A stretch of 64,000 bases of DNA from Fimbriimonadaceae bacterium. GTDB taxonomy: Bacteria; Armatimonadota; Fimbriimonadia; Fimbriimonadales; Fimbriimonadaceae. Shown in pieces: positions 33,877 to 44,013 of this stretch. Under the pieces are notes generated by a model. The model ran no database searches and was not told where the DNA came from. It was given only the letters and a program-made list of their open reading frames with translations. Positions within the stretch are counted from its first letter, which is position 1. The number at the start of each line of letters is the position of its first letter. The position numbers and the translations under genes are program-made. The stretch covers positions 1 to 64,000 of the forward strand of contig JAIBBE010000207.1 in assembly GCA_019694835.1 (NCBI GenBank), given 5' to 3'.

Positions 33877-35990
33877 ATCCCGACCCAGGCGCAGGCTTCG
33901 CCTGCGTCATCGAACAGCCGCATCGGGGGGAAATTCTGGAGAATTTCCTCCCCGAAGCGTTTTGACCTCAAGCGTGGATCAAGCAGGGCGATCACACCCC
34001 GGTCTTCGATTCGTCGGATGAGCCGCCCTGCCCCCTGGCGCATCATCATCTTGGCGTTCGGCAAGGAATGGACGGCAAACGGATCGAGTCCTTGGGTCTG
34101 TAAGTACGCCATTCTCGCCACCGCGGGTGGATCGACGGGGACCTCAAAGGGGATGCGGACGAGGGCCACGCACGACAGGGTCTCGCCCGGCGCGTCGAAG
34201 CCCGTCCAGTACGAGCGCAGGGCGAACAGCGAGGCCCGCAGGTCGTCACGGAAGCGCTCTCCTACACTGGCCGCGCCGTACGCCCTCTGCATCAAGATCG
34301 GCAGGTCGTCGGGGAGGTGAACGCGCATGCGGACCGCTTCCATCTCGCGGCGGCTGTGAAACAGCACCAAGGTGCGGCCTCCGACCAAGCCAATCAACCG
34401 CTGAACTTCGCGGGCCATTGCGTCGAAGTAAGCGTCTTCCTGCCCCTGCTTGCGCGCCATCGCCGGATCAGGAATCCGACCAGCGGGGGGCACGTAGAGT
34501 GCGGCTTGCGACACGAAGTCGAACGGTGAGGGCAGGATTTCTTCGAAGTTGGCTTTCGTGCCGGTGACTCGGTTAAAGAAGTCAAACGACGCGTCGAGAG
34601 CCAGGGTGGCGGATAGGCAGGCGTAAGGGGTTTTGTCCCACAGCAAGTCGGTGAGTGGCCCCGCGAAGTCGACGATATCGCGTCGCACGTTGACCGCAGT
34701 TTCCCGCCCGGCGGCGAGATGGGTCACCGAAACATCCTCGCGCAAGACCGGAACCGGCTCGTCGCTCGCGGCAGACGAATCGCCTTCGGCAAAGAGCATG
34801 CGACATCCCCATGCGTACTCGGTGAGGTACATCGAATAGGTCTTGACGGCGTCGGTGGCAGCGGCAGCCTGGTCGGGGAGGAGGTTGCCGGAGTCGCGCC
34901 AGGTTTGGAGCATTCGCCGCGTTTGGGCTGTGAATCCATCGACCGCGAGGGCGATGTCGTCGGCAATTTCCTTGAGACGTGGCACCGCCTGGGGTATCGA
35001 AGCGGCGCGGACCTGTGGATGGGCGAAGACCTCCGCGGGGGTCGCGCTCAGAACTCCCGACCGGCCCAGCCCCTCAGCCACGTCAAGCAGGCGGTTCCGC
35101 GCCGCTTCGAGGCGCATCCGGAAGCCGTCGCACAGGTCCAGCCACGCCTTCAAGTCCTTCCCCCATTCGGCTGCGGGGGCGACGCTCTGCTCCATCCGCG
35201 CGGCGAGACCGGCGATGATCGCGAGCTTGTTCTCGTTGAGTTCGAACTCGAGCGAGTTGGCGGCGGCCTGGGGCAGGTCGTGGGCCTCGTCGACGATCAG
35301 AAAGTCGTAGGCACCGAGCATCGAAACCGCTCCCTCCGAGGAGGCCTTCAGGATGGCGTCCATAAGGACGACGCTGTGGTTGGTGATGACGATTTGGGCT
35401 TTCTCGGCACCTTTACGGGCTCGGTAGTAGAAGCAAGAGTCGTAGTGATCGCACATCCGCGAGGCGCAAACGGGCGGTCCGGAGACCTTCGACCAGAGCT
35501 TCGACATATCACGCGCGGGCATTTCCAGAACCTGCCGCAACTCGGACTCGATACCGATGCTCAGTCGTTCACGAAGCTGGCGTGCAATCGGCGGCGAATG
35601 CTCCTGGGCGGCGGCGACACAGGCGTATCGCTGTCGCCCGATCAGGAACTGAGTGGAAGGCGGAGAATCGACATCGAACAAGCTGAGAGCAAGCGGAAGA
35701 TCCTTCCGCCAATACTGCTCGGCGAGGACATTAGTGTACGTGGCGATGACGGTTCGGCGCTCCGACGCGATGGCGCAGGCGATGGCGGGGATGAGGGCAG
35801 CCAATGACTTGCCAAGGCCGGTGGGGGCCTCGAAGCAGCCTGACTGCCTTCCCTCGATGCAGTCGGCCAGAAGCAGGGCAAGCTGCTTCTGGTCCGTTCG
35901 CTCGACGAAGCCTGGACTCTGAAGGAGCCTGGCGAAGGCCTTCTCGACAAGGGCCTGGGCGGCGGCAGATTGCGCCGCCGTGCTCGCCAC
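33873..35990 (-). CDS. DinG/XPD-family ATP-dependent DNA helicase
   Basis: Superfamily 2 5'-3' helicase of 705 residues. Seen: Walker A EAPTGLGKSLAALIPA, motif TVIATYTNVLAEQ, four cysteines in RYACVAAA, PPVCASRMCDHYDSCFYY that may hold an iron-sulphur cluster, VITNHSVVLMDAIL, the DEAH box FLIVDEAHDLP, and late SLFALRSYWTGFDAPGE and MMMRQGAGRLIRRIEDRG (motif VI). The start is GTG 35990, overlapping the previous stop (TAGTG), with GAGGAG 5 nt upstream; the longer open frame to 36599 is only the shadow of the esterase gene. Coupled to that esterase. Role: DNA repair or R-loop resolution. Confidence 0.9.
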   Translation of the reverse strand: MASTAAQSAAAQALVEKAFARLLQSPGFVERTDQKQLALLLADCIEGRQSGCFEAPTGLGKSLAALIPAIACAIASERRTVIATYTNVLAEQYWRKDLPLALSLFDVDSPPSTQFLIGRQRYACVAAAQEHSPPIARQLRERLSIGIESELRQVLEMPARDMSKLWSKVSGPPVCASRMCDHYDSCFYYRARKGAEKAQIVITNHSVVLMDAILKASSEGAVSMLGAYDFLIVDEAHDLPQAAANSLEFELNENKLAIIAGLAARMEQSVAPAAEWGKDLKAWLDLCDGFRMRLEAARNRLLDVAEGLGRSGVLSATPAEVFAHPQVRAASIPQAVPRLKEIADDIALAVDGFTAQTRRMLQTWRDSGNLLPDQAAAATDAVKTYSMYLTEYAWGCRMLFAEGDSSAASDEPVPVLREDVSVTHLAAGRETAVNVRRDIVDFAGPLTDLLWDKTPYACLSATLALDASFDFFNRVTGTKANFEEILPSPFDFVSQAALYVPPAGRIPDPAMARKQGQEDAYFDAMAREVQRLIGLVGGRTLVLFHSRREMEAVRMRVHLPDDLPILMQRAYGAASVGERFRDDLRASLFALRSYWTGFDAPGETLSCVALVRIPFEVPVDPPAVARMAYLQTQGLDPFAVHSLPNAKMMMRQGAGRLIRRIEDRGVIALLDPRLRSKRFGEEILQNFPPMRLFDDAGEACAWVGI

Positions 35991-36877
35991 TACCGCTCCT
36001 CGCCCTTCAGGGTCCGATTGAAGAAGTCGATCACCCAGCCGGTGATCTCCGGGTTCTTGAGGTTGTGGCCCATGCCGCGCACCAGCTTGAAGGTCACGGG
36101 AACACCGGCCTTCTTGAGGGCGGACTCGAGCATAAGGCTTTGATCGGGGAAGACCGTGAAATCGTCCTCGCCGTGGATGATGAGGAAGGGCGGGTCGTCC
36201 TTCGTGACGTACGTGAGGGGGCTGGCCTGCTTGGCAACAGCAGCGCGCTCGATTACGGACCCCCCGATCAGCTTCTCTTCCGGTGACAGACCGCTGCGCA
36301 TCGCATTGTCGACTTTGAGATTGGCGGCCATTCGCTGCTTGCGCAGATTGACGAGTTTCACGAGGTCGATCGGCCCAAACATGTCGACGACCGCCTGCAC
36401 TGCCGAAGAGGGCGCGCGCACGTTGTCGGGCAAGCCCTCCAGTTCCCAGACTCCTCCCGACGTGCCGAGCAGTGCGGCGAGATGACCTCCGGCCGACACG
36501 CCCCACACGCCGATCTTGTTTTCGTCGATGCCGTACTGACCCCCGCTGAGTCGAAGCCACCGAATCGCGGTCTTGCAGTCGTGAATCTGCGCAGGCCACT
36601 TGTGCTTGGGCAGGAGTCGGTAATTAATGGAAATCGAGACGAAACCTGCTCGGGCGAGGTCGGTGACCAGTGACGGCGGCTTATCTTTGCTTCCGCCCTC
36701 CCATCCACCGCCATGAATGAAAACGACCGCTGGGCGCTTCGAGGCCGAGAGCTTGTTGCGGTAGATATCGAGGAGCAGCGGCTCCTCGCCGACTCTCCCG
36801 TATTCGACGTTGCGAATCAACTCCACACCATTCTCCTTGGCTTGTCCAAAGAAGCAAAGCAGCAGGGCAGCGATCAT
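35990..36877 (-). CDS. Alpha/beta hydrolase (esterase/lipase, BD-FAE-like)
   Basis: A secreted or membrane-anchored hydrolase of 295 residues. Short signal MIAALLLCFFGQAKENG. Catalytic layout: oxyanion HGGGWEGGSKDK, nucleophile Ser in GVWGVSAGGHLAALLG, Asp in IIHGEDDFTVFPD, His in VRGMGHNLKNPE. It resembles carboxylesterases and feruloyl or acyl-sugar esterases; substrate unknown. ATG 36877 was chosen over 36892 because TACACT ends exactly 6 nt before it. The helicase gene starts in its stop codon, a functionally odd coupling. Confidence 0.9.
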   Translation of the reverse strand: MIAALLLCFFGQAKENGVELIRNVEYGRVGEEPLLLDIYRNKLSASKRPAVVFIHGGGWEGGSKDKPPSLVTDLARAGFVSISINYRLLPKHKWPAQIHDCKTAIRWLRLSGGQYGIDENKIGVWGVSAGGHLAALLGTSGGVWELEGLPDNVRAPSSAVQAVVDMFGPIDLVKLVNLRKQRMAANLKVDNAMRSGLSPEEKLIGGSVIERAAVAKQASPLTYVTKDDPPFLIIHGEDDFTVFPDQSLMLESALKKAGVPVTFKLVRGMGHNLKNPEITGWVIDFFNRTLKGEER

Positions 36878-36883
36878 GGAGCT

Positions 36884-36889
36884 AGTGTA
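36884..36889 (-). promoter_or_regulatory. -10 box TACACT, leaderless start of esterase
   Basis: Minus-strand TACACT, 6 nt (AGCTCC), ATG. A TG just before the hexamer could extend the box. Confidence 0.5.
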
Positions 36890-36892
36890 CAT

Positions 36893-37246
36893 GCATAAGC
36901 GGCGGGAGAGTCTGGGAATTCCCCCTCATCTCCCGATGAGGGGGACGTTCACCGCGAGGCACGAGCGCGTGACACAGGGGGAGTAATTTTCCGGCACCCC
37001 TCTCCTGCGCCCTCCCGATGTTGGATTGGCAAGCTGTTGCGGCGGAGGAGAGGGGCTGGGGGAGAGGTGCCGCGGCTGATCTCCAATGAGCGAGAGTCCT
37101 CCGGTGCTGATCAAGTCGTCGATTGCCCCTAGGCTATGACTCTCCCCGATCTCTGCTCCTTCGTCGCGGAGATCGACCGCTCTCACTGCGTGAGAGGGTT
37201 TCGCGACACGCAGCGCGCCAATGACGTAAAATCTACTAAGTGTTGC
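36893..37246. other. Intergenic region with inverted repeats, no gene seen
   Basis: This stretch before the riboswitch holds no convincing coding frame. It contains a perfect 9-bp hairpin (36921-36929 with 36936-36944, CCCCCTCAT) and a longer inverted repeat at 36997-37055, and is rich in G-A-only or C-T-only runs. Probably a dispersed intergenic repeat. Confidence 0.6.
36997..37055. repeat. Inverted repeat in intergenic region
   Basis: Arms of 15 bp at 36997-37011 (CCCCTCTCCTGCGCC) and 37041-37055, one mismatch, loop 29 nt. Confidence 0.6.
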
Positions 37247-37334
37247 CCGCAGGGGGAGCCGAAAGGCTGAGAGTTCTCGTTCGTGAGATGACCCTAGGAA
37301 CCTGATGCGGTTCGTACCGCCGTAGGGATTGCGG
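37247..37334 (+). promoter_or_regulatory. TPP riboswitch (THI element)
   Basis: Thiamin pyrophosphate aptamer. Conserved core elements are all present in order: GGGGAGCC GAAA GGCTGAGAG (37253-37273), GACCCTAGGAACCTGAT (37290-37305), the P4 arm GCGG/CCGC (37307-37310 with 37317-37320) and CGTAGGGA (37321-37328). P1 can close with CCGCA (37247-37251) and TGCGG (37330-37334). After it, GGAAG (37333-37337) can pair with CTTCC (37354-37358), and TCTCCGT (37341-37347) is complementary to the ribosome site ACGGAGG (37388-37394), so translational control is plausible. The gene below is a prepilin, not a thiamin gene. Confidence 0.93.
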
Positions 37335-37404
37335 AAGTGGTCTCCGTGGCCGCCTTCCCAATCGAGCGAAGGCAGCCGAACAACCGAACGGAGGTCCAGA
37401 CCGA

Positions 37405-38169
37405 ATGAACACCAAACGAGTCGGCTTTACGCTGATCGAACTTCTCGTCGTGATCGCGATCATCGCGGTTCTCGCCGCGATTCTTTTCCCCGTTTTTGCC
37501 CAAGCCAAGGAGGCAGCGAAGAAAACCGCCTGCCTGAGCAACGCCCGCCAGATCGGCATGGCGAACAAGCTCTACCTGTCCGACTACGACGATCTCTTCC
37601 CGATCTTCTATGCCTACAACAGTCAGCCGGCTGCTGGCCAGGCCGGACACAAGGGCGTCGAGGTCCTGCTGCTCCCGTACACGAAGAGCGTCGAGATCTT
37701 CAAAAGCCCGCTCGACAACGGCGGCCCATACACCGCACAGGACGTAGCCGGAGCAACCACCTACTGGAAGGCCTACGGCAGCTCGTACCGGTTCACCCAG
37801 TGCATGTTCACGGTGGCGGCGAACGAGTCGAGTTCCAACAACCAGACCTACAACTTCGACCGCCCTGTGAACGAGTCACAGGTGGAATTCCCGTCCGAAA
37901 CCCGAATCATGCGCCTGGAGATGTTCCCCTTCTTCGCGAAGAAGGTGGACATCGGGTGCGCCCGGTATGGCTACGACTGCGATCCGCCTTACAATTACTA
38001 TCGCCAGTGGGGATCGACCGGAGGCTCGATGATCTTTTCAGACGGCAGCGCACGCCACATCTCGAACGCAGGGAAGTTCGACCAAACCCGCGTCAATCCG
38101 GAAGGCAAGAAGTCGGGCGAAGCGGATCCGACCTCATGGTCGGGAACCTGGTATGGAACCTGTGACTAG
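37405..38169 (+). CDS. Prepilin-type N-terminal cleavage/methylation protein
   Basis: A 254-residue pilin-like protein. The N-terminus reads [18 protein letters not shown], the prepilin peptidase site and helix, then [25 protein letters not shown] as in the gene at 1456-2427. The head ends with a DG signature, [14 protein letters not shown], typical of H-x9-DG-type pilins (the His is not at the usual place). GGAGGT precedes the ATG. It lies directly downstream of a TPP riboswitch with no thiamin gene in between; if that RNA is intact, this pilin is controlled by thiamin pyrophosphate. Surface or pseudopilus role inferred. Confidence 0.92.
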   Translation: MNTKRVGFTLIELLVVIAIIAVLAAILFPVFAQAKEAAKKTACLSNARQIGMANKLYLSDYDDLFPIFYAYNSQPAAGQAGHKGVEVLLLPYTKSVEIFKSPLDNGGPYTAQDVAGATTYWKAYGSSYRFTQCMFTVAANESSSNNQTYNFDRPVNESQVEFPSETRIMRLEMFPFFAKKVDIGCARYGYDCDPPYNYYRQWGSTGGSMIFSDGSARHISNAGKFDQTRVNPEGKKSGEADPTSWSGTWYGTCD

Positions 38170-38204
38170 CCGCCTTCGGAGCGGGCGACCCTGTGGGACG
38201 CTAG

Positions 38205-39707
<1,503 letters not shown>

Positions 39708-39724
39708 GCTCTGTTCGCTTCCAG

Positions 39725-39756
39725 AACCCCGATGCTCCAGGCATCGGGGTTTGTTT
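39725..39756 (+). terminator. Rho-independent terminator of atpD
   Basis: Perfect 11-bp stem (AACCCCGATGC with GCATCGGGGTT), 5-nt loop, then TTGTTT. Confidence 0.9.
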
Positions 39757-39935
39757 CAGGTGAGCCGCGTCCACCGGCCATGATAGCAATGACTTGATCT
39801 ACGAAGGTCGCAAAGAGTAGCCGATGCATTGTGCGGACTCCAGAGCGCGATCGCGCTGATGCCAAGAAGTATCCCATGGATCTTTCCCACGGGTACTCAA
39901 CATTCTAATCAGGCGGCCCATATGGGCCACATCCA

Positions 39936-40787
39936 TCACTCCAGTCCGACCATCGTCAGCATCCGAACCAAGTTAGCCCGATCGTAACTATCCATCCTAT
40001 CCGCCTTCGCCTGCTCGACGAGTGCTTCGTCGGACATGCTTATCTCCTTAAGAAAGCGAGCAAGCATGCCGTAGTGCATAAGGTTCTCCGGATCGAGGTC
40101 ACTTGCCAAACGCACCGACTTGATGGCCTCTTGCGGCTTTCCAGCGCCCCAAAAAGCAAGCGCAGCGCGGCTGAAGAGCAGGTCGTCTCCGGGTGATAGT
40201 TCAAGTGCAGCCCGGAATGCGTTAAGCGCTTCCTCGAACTGCCTGTTTTCCAGAAGCAAGTCTCCCGCCCAAAAGTGATAAAACGATTGGTCCGGCGCGT
40301 GGACGATCGCTTCGCGGATGGCGCGGTGGGCTTTCTTATAGAACTTCAAACTTCGCAGAACTTCAGCGATTTTGAAGTGAATGAACGGGTTTGCCGGATC
40401 CAAGGTTGCCGCTTGTTCGAGCGTTGCAAGAGCTTCGTGCCGGTGACCTTCGCGCTTCTGAACGTCCGAAATGCCGAGATAGGGTTCGGGGTCGTCTTGT
40501 GAGACGCGCAACGCCTCTTCGAACTCGGCCCGGGCGTGAGGGGCGTCTTCGAGGCAAAGGTATGCGGTCGCCAAGTCGAGGTGTGATTCGGCGGACTCCG
40601 GTGATTGGGCAACCGCCCGCTGCAAGTGCTGTGCCGCTCCCGCGAAATCTCCCTGCAATAGCCGCTCTTCACCGAGCGCTTTGCTTTCGGTCGATGTAGC
40701 CCCGAGACGAGGTTCCAACATGTCCCGTCCGACCTCAGGCACGGTCAGCCCGAAAAGTTCGGCAACGATCTCGAAGTTGTTCTTCAT
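39936..40787 (-). CDS. TPR repeat protein
   Basis: A 283-residue protein made of about six tetratricopeptide repeats from residue 33 (EERLLQGDFAGAAQHLQRAVAQSP, AYLCLEDAPHARAEFEEAL, HEALATLEQAATLDPANP, EEALNAFRAALELSPGDD, QEAIKSVRLASDLDPEN). The N-terminus FEIVAELFGLTVPEVGRDML is unlike TPR and may be an interaction segment. No signal peptide, so a cytoplasmic scaffold. A TAGAAT box lies 9 nt before the ATG. Located between atpD and an M16 peptidase, neither of which reveals its partner. Confidence 0.85.
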   Translation of the reverse strand: MKNNFEIVAELFGLTVPEVGRDMLEPRLGATSTESKALGEERLLQGDFAGAAQHLQRAVAQSPESAESHLDLATAYLCLEDAPHARAEFEEALRVSQDDPEPYLGISDVQKREGHRHEALATLEQAATLDPANPFIHFKIAEVLRSLKFYKKAHRAIREAIVHAPDQSFYHFWAGDLLLENRQFEEALNAFRAALELSPGDDLLFSRAALAFWGAGKPQEAIKSVRLASDLDPENLMHYGMLARFLKEISMSDEALVEQAKADRMDSYDRANLVRMLTMVGLE

Positions 40788-40822
40788 TAATGCCTCATTC
40801 TACGCCGAGAGCGGAAGGGGCA

Positions 40823-42049
40823 TCAAAACGGACCGATCGCGGTGGTGCTGACTTTGTCTTCACCCAAAATTCGTCCAGCCAACTCGGTGATCTGTTCGCG
40901 GGTGACGGCGTCGATCTTGCCGAGTGTTTCCTCCAGCGGAATCTCGCGGTGGTGGTTGAGTTCGTTCTTCGTCATGCGCATCATACGGGCGCTCATGCCT
41001 TCGAGGGCAAGGACCATGTTGCCGCTGATGTTCTTCTTCACCCGCGCGATCTCGTCGTCGTCGGGGCCGTTGTGGATCAGCGAATCGAACTCTTTTCGGA
41101 CGAGTTCTTGGACTTGGTCCCACATCGCCTTGCCGGTGCCGCCGTAGACCGTAAAGGCACCGCCCGCTGAGTAGGCGAGGTTATAGCTGCCGACCGAGTA
41201 AGCGAGGCCGCGCTTTTCGCGGATCTCTTGGAAGAGCCGACTGCTCATGCCCCCGCCGAGGATGCCGTCGAGCACGATTGTGGTGTAAAGCTCGGGGTCG
41301 TAGACCGATACCGAGTCGGTGCCGATGCAGAAGTGAACCTGCTCGACATCCTTCGCGATCTCGTTCTTGCCGCCGGTGCCCTGCGGCCGCTCCATCGGCT
41401 CGTCGTTGACTCCGACTTCGAAGCTGCCGAGTTTGGCTTCCGCGATCTTGCGGAAGGCATCGGGATCGACTCGTCCGGCGATGGCGAGCACGATGTTCTC
41501 GGCTCGGTAGCGCCGACCGATGTAGTCGGCCAGGTTCTGGCGACCGAAGCTGCTGACCGATTCCTTGGTGCCGATGACCGGCTTGCCGAGCGGGTGGTTG
41601 CCCCATCGGCCCTGGAGGTGGAGGTCGTGGACATGATCGCCCGGCTCGTCCTCGCCCCGCTTGATCTCTTCGAGCACGACGCCCTTCTCCCGCTCCAACT
41701 CCTCGGGGTCGAGGAGGGAGGCGGTTAGCATGTCGCTCAACACGTCAACGCCGACCTCGATGTCGTCGGAGAGGACGCGGCAGTAGTAGCAGGTCTGCTC
41801 CTTGTCGGTGAAGGCGTTAAGCATGCCGCCCCGCCCTTCGATCTCTTCAGCGATCTGCTTCGAGGTGCGCGACTTGGTGCCCTTGAAGAGCATGTGCTCG
41901 ATGAAGTGGGTGATGCCTTCCTCGCCCGCCACCTCATGGCGGCTGCCGGTGCGGCACCACAGACCGATCGCGGCGGAACGGACGTAGTCAACGGGCTCGA
42001 CGAGTACGCGCACGCCGTTTTCGAGTTCGAATTTTTGAATGCCGCTCAT
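40823..42049 (-). CDS. M16 family zinc metallopeptidase (insulinase/MPP-like)
   Basis: A 408-residue peptidase. The inverted zinc site is HFIEH (His48, Glu51, His52) followed by MLFKGT, with the third ligand Glu about 75 residues on in KGVVLEEIKRGED. The C-terminal half is the inactive twin domain (YSVGSYNLAYSAGGAFTVYG). Length equals that of single-subunit processing-peptidase-type enzymes. No signal peptide. Likely degrades or trims peptides. Probably monocistronic. Confidence 0.93.
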   Translation of the reverse strand: MSGIQKFELENGVRVLVEPVDYVRSAAIGLWCRTGSRHEVAGEEGITHFIEHMLFKGTKSRTSKQIAEEIEGRGGMLNAFTDKEQTCYYCRVLSDDIEVGVDVLSDMLTASLLDPEELEREKGVVLEEIKRGEDEPGDHVHDLHLQGRWGNHPLGKPVIGTKESVSSFGRQNLADYIGRRYRAENIVLAIAGRVDPDAFRKIAEAKLGSFEVGVNDEPMERPQGTGGKNEIAKDVEQVHFCIGTDSVSVYDPELYTTIVLDGILGGGMSSRLFQEIREKRGLAYSVGSYNLAYSAGGAFTVYGGTGKAMWDQVQELVRKEFDSLIHNGPDDDEIARVKKNISGNMVLALEGMSARMMRMTKNELNHHREIPLEETLGKIDAVTREQITELAGRILGEDKVSTTAIGPF

Positions 42050-42181
42050 AGGGTGAGCAAGAGGATACCCGTCAGGCTCCCAGGTTCAAATCTAGGTCCA
42101 AGGGACTACCTTCTGAACGACCGAATTCGCCCCGCGTCCCTACTGGCACGCCCGACAAAGGGCGAACAACACGAAGAGGAA

Positions 42182-42637
42182 ATGAACACAATGGCAACCA
42201 CGAAATTAATCGGAATAATCGTCGCACTCGGAGCACTGGGAATGGCAATGGCCGAGGGCCCGGGCAAGGTCAAGCTGGAAGGCAAGGGCGCATTCTCCGC
42301 CAGCGGTCGCGGAATCGCCACCATCAATGGCAACGGCAAGTTCACGGTCGAAGGCGATGGCCAGTTGATGGTCGAAGCAGGCCCTAACGACACGATTCAG
42401 GTCAGCGGCTTCGGCAAGGAGCGGATCGAGGGCAACAAGCACTACTTCCTCGGCTCGGGCAAGATCACGGTTACGGGTACTGATGTGACGATCCGGCTGG
42501 ATGGTCGCATCGACGCCATCCGCGCCCTCGGCAACGGTTCTGCGCGGCTGGTCGGTCGAGGCGACTACAACGTGGGCAAACTCGTGGGTCATTGGCAGGC
42601 AGGTGGCAACACGATTTGGTTTGTCGAGAAGAAGTAG
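42182..42637 (+). CDS. Small secreted beta-repeat protein
   Basis: A 151-residue protein with a signal peptide (IGIIVALGALGMAMA). The mature part is a series of short strands with glycine turns: GKVKLEGKGAFSASGRG, IATINGNGKFTVEGDGQL, IQVSGFGKERIEGNK, YFLGSGKITVTGTDV, ARLVGRGDYNVGKL. Such alternation suggests a beta-helix or barrel at the cell surface. No known family is recognised. GAAGAGGAA precedes the ATG. Followed by a terminator at 42667-42690. Confidence 0.7.
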   Translation: MNTMATTKLIGIIVALGALGMAMAEGPGKVKLEGKGAFSASGRGIATINGNGKFTVEGDGQLMVEAGPNDTIQVSGFGKERIEGNKHYFLGSGKITVTGTDVTIRLDGRIDAIRALGNGSARLVGRGDYNVGKLVGHWQAGGNTIWFVEKK

Positions 42638-42666
42638 CCGCTGGATCCTTAGAGCCGATTCGTTTA

Positions 42667-42690
42667 GGGACGCTGCGGCGTCCCTTTGTT
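42667..42690 (+). terminator. Rho-independent terminator
   Basis: GGGACGC (42667-42673) pairs with GCGTCCC (42678-42684), loop TGCG, then TTTGTT. It ends directly at the next start codon. Confidence 0.8.
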
Positions 42691-43818
42691 ATGCTTCGAA
42701 CCCTGTTAAGATGGGCCGCCTTGACCGTCACCTTGATTCAAACTGTTCAAGTGTTCGGGGGAGAGCTCGGTGTGAACTACAACGGTGTCTTCAGCCAAAT
42801 CGACCGTGCCGATCTGACGCGAACCAAGGCACACTGGATTCGCGGATTCGTCGATTACTATCAGTTTAAGAATGGGTCAAGGAGCCTGCGGTCGGATGCG
42901 GGGTTGAAGAAGTTTGCTTTGGCTCATAGCCAGGGTTACAAAACAATCATTAACCTGAAGTTCAACTTCGAGAACCGCGATCTCCCCATTGGACCGGCAG
43001 CGATTCGACGCGAGTTGAGCTATCTCGAAACGGTTCTCGATGCCGTATACGACGACACCGAGCTTTTGGTTTGCGGAAACGAACCCTTTATCGAGTCGAA
43101 GATTGCTCAGCGCGATGCCCGCCTGTCGAACTTCTACAAGGCCGTGGCCCTTCGAGTGAAAGCATACCGAGAAGGACAAGTTCGAAAAGTGCCACTATAC
43201 ATCGGAGCGTTTAACAACCTATGGAAGCCGTCTTGGCAAACGCAAGCAGCCGCCGATCTCCTGCAATTTGCCCAGACTTCTCCTTGGATTGCCGGCATCG
43301 ATCTTCACATCCACCACACTTTGCTTTCGGATATCGATGAGGCGTTTGAATTTGTGAATCCGCGGATACGGGGTGACCAGAAGATCCTCGTCACCGAATT
43401 TTCGCTCAAGAATGAGTGGAAGCTTCACCTCCGAGATCCGATTCCGAGCATCTTGGTTACTGAGTACAACCGGCCAAGTGGCTGGCAGGTGTATCAGTAC
43501 TTGAACTTTACGATACACAGCCCGGTGTCACGCGCGGAGTGGGTTGACTTTCTACGCAACAGTTCATGGTTCGAGAGCCGAAAGGACTATTTGACAACGG
43601 CTTGGCGAAAGTTCGCGGCTAACCCCAAGTTTCAGGTGGCCACCTATGGCCTCTACCAGAACGCGCCGAAGATCTTCACCGCTAAGACAGATCCGTGGAT
43701 TATCAATCCTCTGATCGTGAATCAGACGGTGGTGAGGGATCCGAAGACGGGTCGGTATCAGGCAAACTACGAATTCCTCAAGGAGTTCATTGCCCTACAG
43801 TCAGGCCAGAAGGAGTGA
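42691..43818 (+). CDS. Secreted glycosidase-like TIM-barrel protein
   Basis: A 375-residue protein with a signal peptide (LLRWAALTVTLIQTVQVFG). The rest looks like a glycoside hydrolase clan-A barrel: LGVNYNGVFSQIDRADL at the first strand, an Asn-Glu pair in LLVCGNEPFIESK where the acid/base Glu would sit, GIDLHIHH, and a second Glu on a late strand in KILVTEFSLKNEW as nucleophile. The exact family cannot be named from sight. I chose the ATG at 42691 because it fits the signal peptide; the longer frame from 42592 overlaps the previous gene. Starts immediately after the terminator, so the promoter must lie in or before it. Confidence 0.6.
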   Translation: MLRTLLRWAALTVTLIQTVQVFGGELGVNYNGVFSQIDRADLTRTKAHWIRGFVDYYQFKNGSRSLRSDAGLKKFALAHSQGYKTIINLKFNFENRDLPIGPAAIRRELSYLETVLDAVYDDTELLVCGNEPFIESKIAQRDARLSNFYKAVALRVKAYREGQVRKVPLYIGAFNNLWKPSWQTQAAADLLQFAQTSPWIAGIDLHIHHTLLSDIDEAFEFVNPRIRGDQKILVTEFSLKNEWKLHLRDPIPSILVTEYNRPSGWQVYQYLNFTIHSPVSRAEWVDFLRNSSWFESRKDYLTTAWRKFAANPKFQVATYGLYQNAPKIFTAKTDPWIINPLIVNQTVVRDPKTGRYQANYEFLKEFIALQSGQKE

Positions 43819-43971
43819 ACTGCATCGTTTACGCGAGCGGCCTGAAGATGGAGGCATAAAATTAGAATTCATAAGCCGAATCAGGCTAAGGTCGGATCAC
43901 TCATCCATGATATCGGCTCCCACCACCTCGGGCTGCTCGCGAAACCCTGTTAGTGGAAAGCCCACTTTGCT

Positions 43972-44001
43972 CTGCCTCCATCATCCCACGGATGGAGGCA
44001 G
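43972..44001. other. Hairpin between convergent genes
   Basis: CTGCCTCCAT (43972-43981) pairs perfectly with 43992-44001, loop 10 nt. Lies between the glycosidase-like gene and the Cys-rich gene; no T-tract, a possible shared transcript end. Confidence 0.45.
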
Positions 44002-44013
44002 CGACGGAGATGT

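Noticed and set aside
35991..36599. N-terminal extension of the helicase frame
   Set aside because: The extra residues are Arg-rich nonsense overlapping the esterase gene; GTG 35990 with GAGGAG upstream fits the helicase start.
36921..36944. Perfect hairpin as a terminator
   Set aside because: No T-tract on either side; kept only as a hairpin.
42592..42690. Longer start for the glycosidase-like gene
   Set aside because: It would overlap the previous gene and the terminator and hide the signal peptide that begins at ATG 42691.
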